From contig CAXHUQ010001429.1 of the NCBI GenBank assembly GCA_964020085.1, forward strand, positions 118,501-182,500: a stretch of 64,000 nt of DNA, written 5' to 3'. Made by a program: the position numbers and the translations under genes. Positions within the stretch are counted from its first letter, which is position 1, and each line of letters starts with the position of its first letter. Origin of the DNA: Micromussa lordhowensis (Eukaryota; Cnidaria; Anthozoa; Scleractinia; Lobophylliidae). Under the pieces are notes generated by a model that worked only from the letters and a program-made list of their open reading frames with translations, had not been told where the DNA came from and ran no database searches. Shown here piece after piece: positions 58,101 to 64,000 of the stretch.

Positions 58101-60635
58101 GCGAAGAGCGTTTCTTTTGTATCTGGTTGAAAGTTAGAACCGTTCTGAATGTTAAACCGATTAATGACTTTTCGTGTGAACGTTTTTGTAAATTCACAGT
58201 CCATGAAAGTGTGATTTATGTCTGGCTCACCACAGTAGATACAGTCGCTTTCTGTATTTACCCCAGATCTGAAGAGTTCTTTCTTTGTAATGACGATTCT
58301 ATGGATAAATTTGAATTGAAATTCTTTTAACTTATTTTCTTTGCATATTTTTGAAGCCATTTTAAAAACATCTATCCAATTCTCTCTGTCCATTACTATA
58401 TCTCTAGTCCATCTTTCCGTGCCAGTGTGAGGGGATATATGTTTCTTAACGAGAAATAAATAGGTGGTAATAATCTCTTGTTCTGTACGCTTCAAAATTG
58501 ATTTGGATACTTTCGCTCAGTAAAAAAGATTTCCAGTTTTCTCTGAAATTGAAAATCGGATTTTGCCCTAGAATTCGTGCTCTGTTCTTTAAGTACACAG
58601 GAATTGCACTTAAGATTTGATAAAACTGGAGAAAGTTTGTTTGACAATGATATTTAGCCTGAAATTCTTGAAAAGTTAGGTATTGACCGTTTTCATTAAG
58701 AAGCTGTTGGATCGTGTATATACCTTTACCAAACCACTCCCTTAGAAATATCGGTTTCCTATCAACTAAGATTTCTTTGTTGTTAAAGAGAATGGTGTCG
58801 GCTCCTTGATCATAATTGTACAGAGTTTTGATTTCATCAAAGGCAATAAGTATGTCTCTATAGAATGTTGGAAAGTGTCTTAAATATTTGACATCGTAGT
58901 TGCATCGAAGCAGGAAATTGAGGCCTCCATGTTTATTAAAGAAATAGTCCGGTACTACTTTCCAGTTGCAGTTATCCCTAAAGAGAAGTCTTTTGATCCA
59001 TGCAAGTCTGAGCAATTTTATCATAAGCTCAATATCAATCCTCCGTAAACCTCCTGTGGAAAGGTCTTGGTACATGCTAGTTCGTTTTATTTTGTCCTTC
59101 TTATTTTTCCAAAGAAAACGAAACATTTTATCTTTTACCATTGGCACTATTTCCTTGGGGACGTTAACATTTGACGTTGAATATATTAAGTTAGACAATC
59201 CCAAAGATTTAATTATTAGCACTTTTCCATAAAGTGTTAATCCTCTCGATTTCCAAATATCCAAATTAGTTTGCAGTTTTTGTACTTTCAAATTAAAGTT
59301 CATTCTGTTGTTACCTTTTTCGTCATAAGAAACAAAGATTCCTAATAATTTTGTGGGAGTATTCATCCATTTCATCCCTAACGGTTTGGTTCTATTATTC
59401 AACCATTTCCCTAGCCAGAATGCTTGTGTTTTCTCTACATTGAGCACTAATCCAGAGAAATTCCCAAAAGTGTTTACAGTTTCCAGGGATTGTTCAACAG
59501 AAGCCACATCAGCACAAAATAAGTTGGTATCATCTGCAAATTGGCTTAGTTTAATCTCCGATCCAAAAATTCTGATTCCTTTTATGGTCGAGTTTTGTCT
59601 TATTTTGTTTGATAGTATTTCTGCTGTCAGGAAAAACAGATAAGGCGAGAGTGGACATCCTTGTCTGACTCCTCTAGAGGGCTTAAACCAGTTTGTTGCA
59701 AAACCATTGTTTAAAGCTGCGCTTTCTATGTCCATGTAAAAGATCTCAATCCATTTTCTTAAGCTATCACCGAAATTGAACAGTTTGAGAGCATTTTGAA
59801 TACAAGACCATTTCAGGGAGTCAAAAGCTTTTTTAAAATCAACTGATATTAGTATACCTGGAATGTTGTTCACCTGAGTTTGCTCCATAATATCGTTTAT
59901 TAATCTTATATTTTCTCCAATATATTTTCCTTTTATGAAGCCCGTTTGGTCCGGGTGTACAAGTTTTCAGAGCATTGGCTCAATTCGCGTTGCAATGGCC
60001 TTTGATGCAATTTCATAGTCAAAATTAAGTAAAGTGATGGGTCGCCAATTTTGTAAAAGCAGTAATTCAGCATCATCTTTTGGTAAAAGAGTAATTATGC
60101 CCCTACGTTGAGAGACCGATAACCTGCCAAGTTCATATGCTCCGTTCAGGCTAGCTAATAGATCTGGTCCTACAAGATCAAAGAAATGCTTATAAAATTC
60201 TACGGTAAAACCGTCCTCGCCCGGTGATTTTCCGTTTTCTAATGTGTCCAATGATTTTTTACATTCTTCGTAAGTTAAGGGACCGTCTAAAGCATCTCTT
60301 TCTACATTGTCTAGTTTAGGAATTTCCATGTTTTCAGTAAATTTGACTGGCCGAGTAATGTAACCCTTCATTCTGTTGAAATTACAGGAGATATTGCTTC
60401 TTTCATCTCCAAAAGAATGGTGTATGGTCTTGGCCTCACAACAGCAGAACTCGTCTTGGCTAGGATAAGTGCCATTAGGTATGCTGGAAAGAACGACAAG
60501 CCGGCACGGCTGATCAGCATGATGGTGCGTTTCGGAGTAGATTTTCTAAGCATGACACCACTTCACCAAGAGCAACTGCAGGCACTCAGAGAATCAAGTT
60601 ACACACTGGGAGCGCATGATTGCTTCTACATCTGA
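55117..60635 (+). CDS. Array 2 gene 4 (exons 55117-55308, 55922-56278, 56582-56978, 60388-60635)
   Basis: All splice sites and phases are kept. The final exon belongs to divergent unit 5: Thr to Ile (LARISAI), NDKPAR as in unit 1, and two silent changes (CCGGCACGG, AGCATGAC). The LINE in its last intron has an extra 4-bp frameshift. Confidence 0.5.
57621..60371 (-). mobile_element. L1/Tx1-like LINE in unit 5
   Basis: Same insertion, tail of ten A (complement of 57621-57630). Confidence 0.85.
57938..60371 (-). pseudogene. LINE reverse transcriptase, unit 5, TGA plus 4-bp frameshift
   Basis: Besides the shared TGA (complement of 59967-59969), a 4-bp insertion near 58456 (GAGAAATAAATAGG for GAGAAATAGG) splits the 648-residue frame into 480 and 185 residues. 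This copy alone keeps the canonical RQGCPLSP motif, so the Pro of units 1-4 is derived. Other private changes are KLDNVERD, LLNFDYE and EKTQAF. Confidence 0.9.
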
Positions 60636-60807
60636 TGCTGAAGTCACAAACAGCAGTTCAGACGAGTCTGAGATTTCATTAACCTGGGATGCAGCCGAAG
60701 AAATCAAAAGTCTCCCTCAGTATGGCACAGATGAGCACACTCAAACTGTGACGAGACATGTCGACAATCTAGTGCATTGCTACGTGTCAGTACAGAGAAC
60801 AACTCAG
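60616..60807 (+). CDS. Array 2 gene 5, first exon only
   Basis: Exon B' of 64 codons with donor ACTCAG|GTAGGG at 60807/60808. The array ends about 195 bp later and no exon C is found before the window edge, so this copy is 3'-truncated. Confidence 0.4.
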
Positions 60808-61002
60808 GTAGGGTCTCTTATAATTTAGAGAAAGTTAGTTGGTCACTAGCTGGTTAGTTGGCCTGATGTCCATGGCATGGTGAAATGGACCCCTCAACAT
60901 AAAATTCCATATGATTGAAAGCTGCCTAAGGAAAGATTGCCTGCTGGCAAATGGTTTCTGGAATGTTTCTTATCTGATTTAAGCCTCGAGTTTCTTTTTC
61001 TT

Positions 61003-61727
61003 TTCTTTTTATGAATAAACTGGCCTTTTCACAGTTCAGGGGAAATAAAATCAGCATTTCACATTTGACTAAAAAATGGCACTTTTTGACAGGAACTTAC
61101 TTCACTTGTGATATCTGAGAAGTTACACCCAAAGCACAGCCTTGTTAAATGTCTTTATCATCCGTCCGCTTCTTGTTTTGCGCACACCAAAAAGAAAACC
61201 GAGAAAGAACATGAAGAGGGATATTGCCCAGTCATGGTTATGCAGTATTGTTAATTACTGGCGAAAATAATAGAAGGCACAAATTGAAATCACGGTTCAC
61301 GACGCATTTAATGCTTCTTTCTCATTTCACAGATAATTATTTTGGAAAATCACGGTGCATGGCTTTTAATGAAATCACGATTCGCGAGAAAAAACAACAA
61401 GCCATTTCACATTTCACAAGAAAAGAAATAAGGCCATTCACGAATCACGAAAATACCCTCTTTCTTTCTTATTCTTTTGTTTCTTATTTACAGATGGCTC
61501 ATGACTCCTTTCAGGAATAACGGTCATTTACTACCAAATCAGCTCCGTTTCAACAATACCTTGTCATCATCCAGACAGATTGTAGAGCGTCAATTGGTCT
61601 TTTGAAGGGGAGATGGAGAAAACTGGGCCACTTGAACCATTTAAGCATAAAGCTTATGACTAAGATAGTAATGGGAGCCTGTGTCTGTGTCACTCTTATT
61701 CATGATGATTTTGATGAAAGTTATTTC

Positions 61728-61730
<3 letters not shown>
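61003..61730. other. Non-array DNA with recurrent ATTTCAC / AATCACG words
   Basis: No gene recognised. Between about 61020 and 61460 the words CATTTCACA, TTTCACA, AATCACG and CACGA recur at irregular spacing (for example near 61053, 61290, 61323, 61350, 61373, 61405 and 61443), which suggests a degenerate repeat or MITE-like element. The longest frame (98 codons) has no supporting feature. Confidence 0.4.

Positions 61731-61780
<50 letters not shown>
61731..61780 (+). repeat. (GAT)n microsatellite
   Basis: About 16 uninterrupted GAT triplets, then imperfect GATAAT repeats. A poly-Asp frame crosses it but no splice or start evidence supports a gene. Confidence 0.9.
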
Positions 61781-61981
61781 CAATGATGATAATGTCCATG
61801 ATGGCAACTGCCTGGACAGAACAGCTGAGCTGAAGCGTCAACATCTATCAAACATTATCAGTGGTTAATTAAGAATTGAAACACAGAGAGTGTTTGTCCT
61901 AACCTAACGAGCCCGTTGTTTATCATTTGTCTGACGGGCCCAAGCGTGGCTTTGTTCGTGAAGAGCTCCTGGTTGTGCCGC

Positions 61982-64000
61982 CTAATACGCAGCTCCCGCT
62001 GGCATGATTGCTCTGCGCCCGTATGCCAGCGTGTGCACGCCGTCGCCTGCTATCCAGCGCTTTGTATCAAATGGCGAGATCAAGATCTTATTCATGCACA
62101 TCCCGTACATCTCATGGCCCTCACTCCACAAGATTTTGTGCATGTACTGTTTTCTTCTAAAGAGCGCTTCTTTGTAGTGCTCGTGCGTTATCTCCCTTTC
62201 AATCACATTTTTTTTCACCACCTTTGCTTTCTTTATGTTGCTTTTCGCTTTCTTGATTGAGTACATCTTTGGCCTTAGAGCAACCACTTCTTCTATCGGC
62301 TCTCCACCACACTTGCCTTTCATCTTTCCCAGGACCTTTTTGTTTTTGGAATCGTAAAGTGGGTGGTCTTTGGGGTAGTTGTTTGTGTCATACAGCCACA
62401 AGTGTTCTTTCATGTCTTTGTAAACGTCTTCTGTCTGGATGCCAGGAGCAGGCTGTCCATGTCTGTGTAGATCAGCTCACACTTTTCTCCATACCAAGCT
62501 TTCAGGTAGTTGCAGTAGAAGTTGTACATCAGTATCTTGCTGTTTTCCAAGATTGTCATTCCTGTGTACACTGGCTTGTTCAGCACCAGCCGCCTTTTGT
62601 GCATGTGGATGCCGGCCATGTCGTTGCTGAAAAGTGTGAAGCGGTCATATGACAGATCCGAGACCAGCTTGCGGATCTTGTTTGCCTCCCACGCCCACAC
62701 TATCTTCACGTCCACGCGGTTGCGCAGATTCTCCATTGTTTTGCCGAACACTGAGTTGTTCATCAGCTTGTAGAAGTCCGTTTCGAAGTCACTTTTGGCC
62801 TGCTTGCAAAACTCTGTGTTCATCCTGATGTATGGCTCCATCCAGGGCTCTTTATTGAACTCTAACACTCTGTGCACCTTCTTCAGGCGCAGCCCCTGGC
62901 CGAGATAAAACTGCAGGTTCTTGTAATGGACAACATACTTCTCTTTGTCTTCCAGTGTCAAAACCAGCTTCTCAGTGTTTGGCGGCTCTAGGCCGAGGTC
63001 TGCAATCCGCTGCCGCTGGTATTCTGACATCTTTCTGGGTTCTGTCGCTCTTTTCTCTGGCGCCTGCGGGTAGTCATTGTGTGCGTCATGTAGCTCTTCG
63101 GGGTACTTGAGGTCGACCTTCAAGTTTCAACCTTTCTTCACATTCGGCCCTTTCTTCATTATCTGTTCTTCTGTCGGCATGACTAGCTTCCAATGGAAAC
63201 CGCTCTTCGGCAAAGGCAGGCTCATCGCCCAGCCATAAAGGTTGTTCGCGTCAAGGTAAGTTCTGCAATTTGTTGCTTCTACTGGGTTGTACCCTTCAAC
63301 CCGCGGGTTGTTTGCCTTTGCATACTACCTTTTGCCCACCATCGATATTCCACTCCTCATCCCTCGCTCGATGAACAGATGCATGTCCAGATCTGTCAGC
63401 AGCTCCAGCTCGATGCCTGTCTTCTTCAGGAGCGTGTCCCAGCTCAGGCCTGGCACGCTGTAGTAATGCGCTGGGTCTAGCCCATATTTTTCTTGGCACA
63501 CCTTCCTGAAGTTCTCAAGCACGTCTGCCAGCAGCAGCATGTCCGTGGCCACGTACAGGTTGTGGTTGCCGCCCAGCGTCAAATGTCGCCCAGACTTCTT
63601 GCACGTGCGCATACTCTTCTTCTGTTATGCCTTTCCCGCTCAGGCTCGAGTAGAACTTCTCTTTTTCCGGTAGTTGTGTTTCATCCAACCTTTCAAACAT
63701 GTCCATGTACTCGTACGGCTAGATGCCTTTCTTCTGCAGCAGCTGCCGCTTGTTTTCTTCCTGGACTATTTTTTGCATTATAGGGAACTCTTCGCTCCCC
63801 TTTACCAGCTTGTCCAGGCTGCTCTGCATAAAATTCACGCTGTCGATAAATCTCAGGTTCCCCAGTGAGAATGAGATGTTCTTCTCTGTGTTCGTTGCAA
63901 TGCACTTAATTTCACCCTGCACCCTTGCCATTGCCTGCATCAGCAGGTGGCCGTTGTAGCCTTTCAGATTGTGAAAGATTACAGGGATTGGTGCTGTTTT
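61982..64000 (-). pseudogene. Protein-primed type-B DNA polymerase of Polinton/Maverick-like element, broken, runs off right edge
   Basis: Reads right to left. Exonuclease part: FHNLKGYNGH (about 63940-63975) and a segment with ATDMLLLADV (about 63530-63560). Then LSWDTLLKKTGIELELLTD (about 63415-63470), polymerase motif A with LDANNLYG (about 63230-63262), motif B with KLMNNSVFG (about 62735-62775), motif C YTDMDS (about 62450-62472), and a C-terminus ending at 61982. The frame changes near 62410-62450, between 63123 and 63325, near 63550-63610 and again near 63710, so the copy is dead. This family replicates Polintons/Mavericks and related adinto-like viruses. No integrase or capsid gene lies in the window, so element versus isolated gene cannot be decided. 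Confidence 0.85.

Larger units (their letters stand above)
34464..61002 (+). repeat. Tandem array 2: five head-to-tail units of about 5.5 kb
   Basis: Units start at TCATTACTATCC at 34464, 39954, 45449, 50948 and 56444 (periods 5490, 5495, 5499, 5496). Each holds exon A, an intron with an antisense LINE, the exon B/B' block, an intron with a TACA microsatellite, and exon C. Unit 5 diverges from the others after about 61002 and lacks exon C. Length differences come from microsatellites and poly-T tracts. Units 3 and 4 are the most alike; outer units 1 and 5 carry the most private or ancestral variants. Confidence 0.97.

Noticed and set aside
61602..61868. Poly-Asp protein over the GAT tract
   Set aside because: A microsatellite frame without start context, splice sites or homology.

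Overview
The window is nuclear DNA of an animal, probably an aquatic invertebrate such as a cnidarian or mollusc. The reasons are intron-containing genes with GT/AG junctions and Kozak-type starts, a DIRS/PAT-type tyrosine-recombinase retrotransposon, an L1/Tx1-type LINE and a Polinton-like protein-primed DNA polymerase, all in one repeat-rich locus. No bacterial or organellar gene is present. Species-level identification is not possible from the sequence alone.

Layout. (1) 1-2740: the 3' part of a DIRS/PAT-like retrotransposon. It has a frameshifted RT-RNase H, an intact tyrosine recombinase, and a terminal B1-A2-B2 'split direct repeat' that ends exactly where array 1 begins. (2) 2741-34463: tandem array 1, eight head-to-tail units of about 4.5 kb. 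One unit is shortened to 1,645 bp and the last is truncated. Each full unit is a dimer of two distantly paralogous halves, H1 (about 1.64 kb) and H2 (about 2.87 kb). Each half carries one candidate low-complexity protein gene, followed by a 3' region and a near-identical module ending in ATGAG|GTAAGT. (3) 34464-61002: tandem array 2, five head-to-tail units of about 5.5 kb, the last one truncated. Each carries exons of an unrecognised four-exon gene. In the intron before the last exon lies an antisense, 5'-truncated LINE that was inserted before amplification. (4) 61003-61981: mostly non-coding sequence with a (GAT)n tract. (5) 61982-64000: a broken type-B DNA polymerase on the minus strand, running off the right edge.

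How the parts fit. In array 1 the module is an attractive shared leader exon: its ATG-AG joins in frame (phase 2) both to the H2 coding exon and to the H1 coding exon. The module is also the exchange point that deleted one H2 half. In array 2 the exon phases close on themselves (C to A phase 0, A to B phase 1, B' to C phase 0). Gene n therefore ends, by a 20-bp overlap, inside the first exon of gene n+1. Alternatively a +1 frameshift at a UGA-U would fuse the units. Four complete predicted genes of 397 codons and two partial ones fit the sequence. None of the array proteins is recognised, and purifying selection is not evident among the copies. They could be young gene families or transcribed satellite-like repeats.
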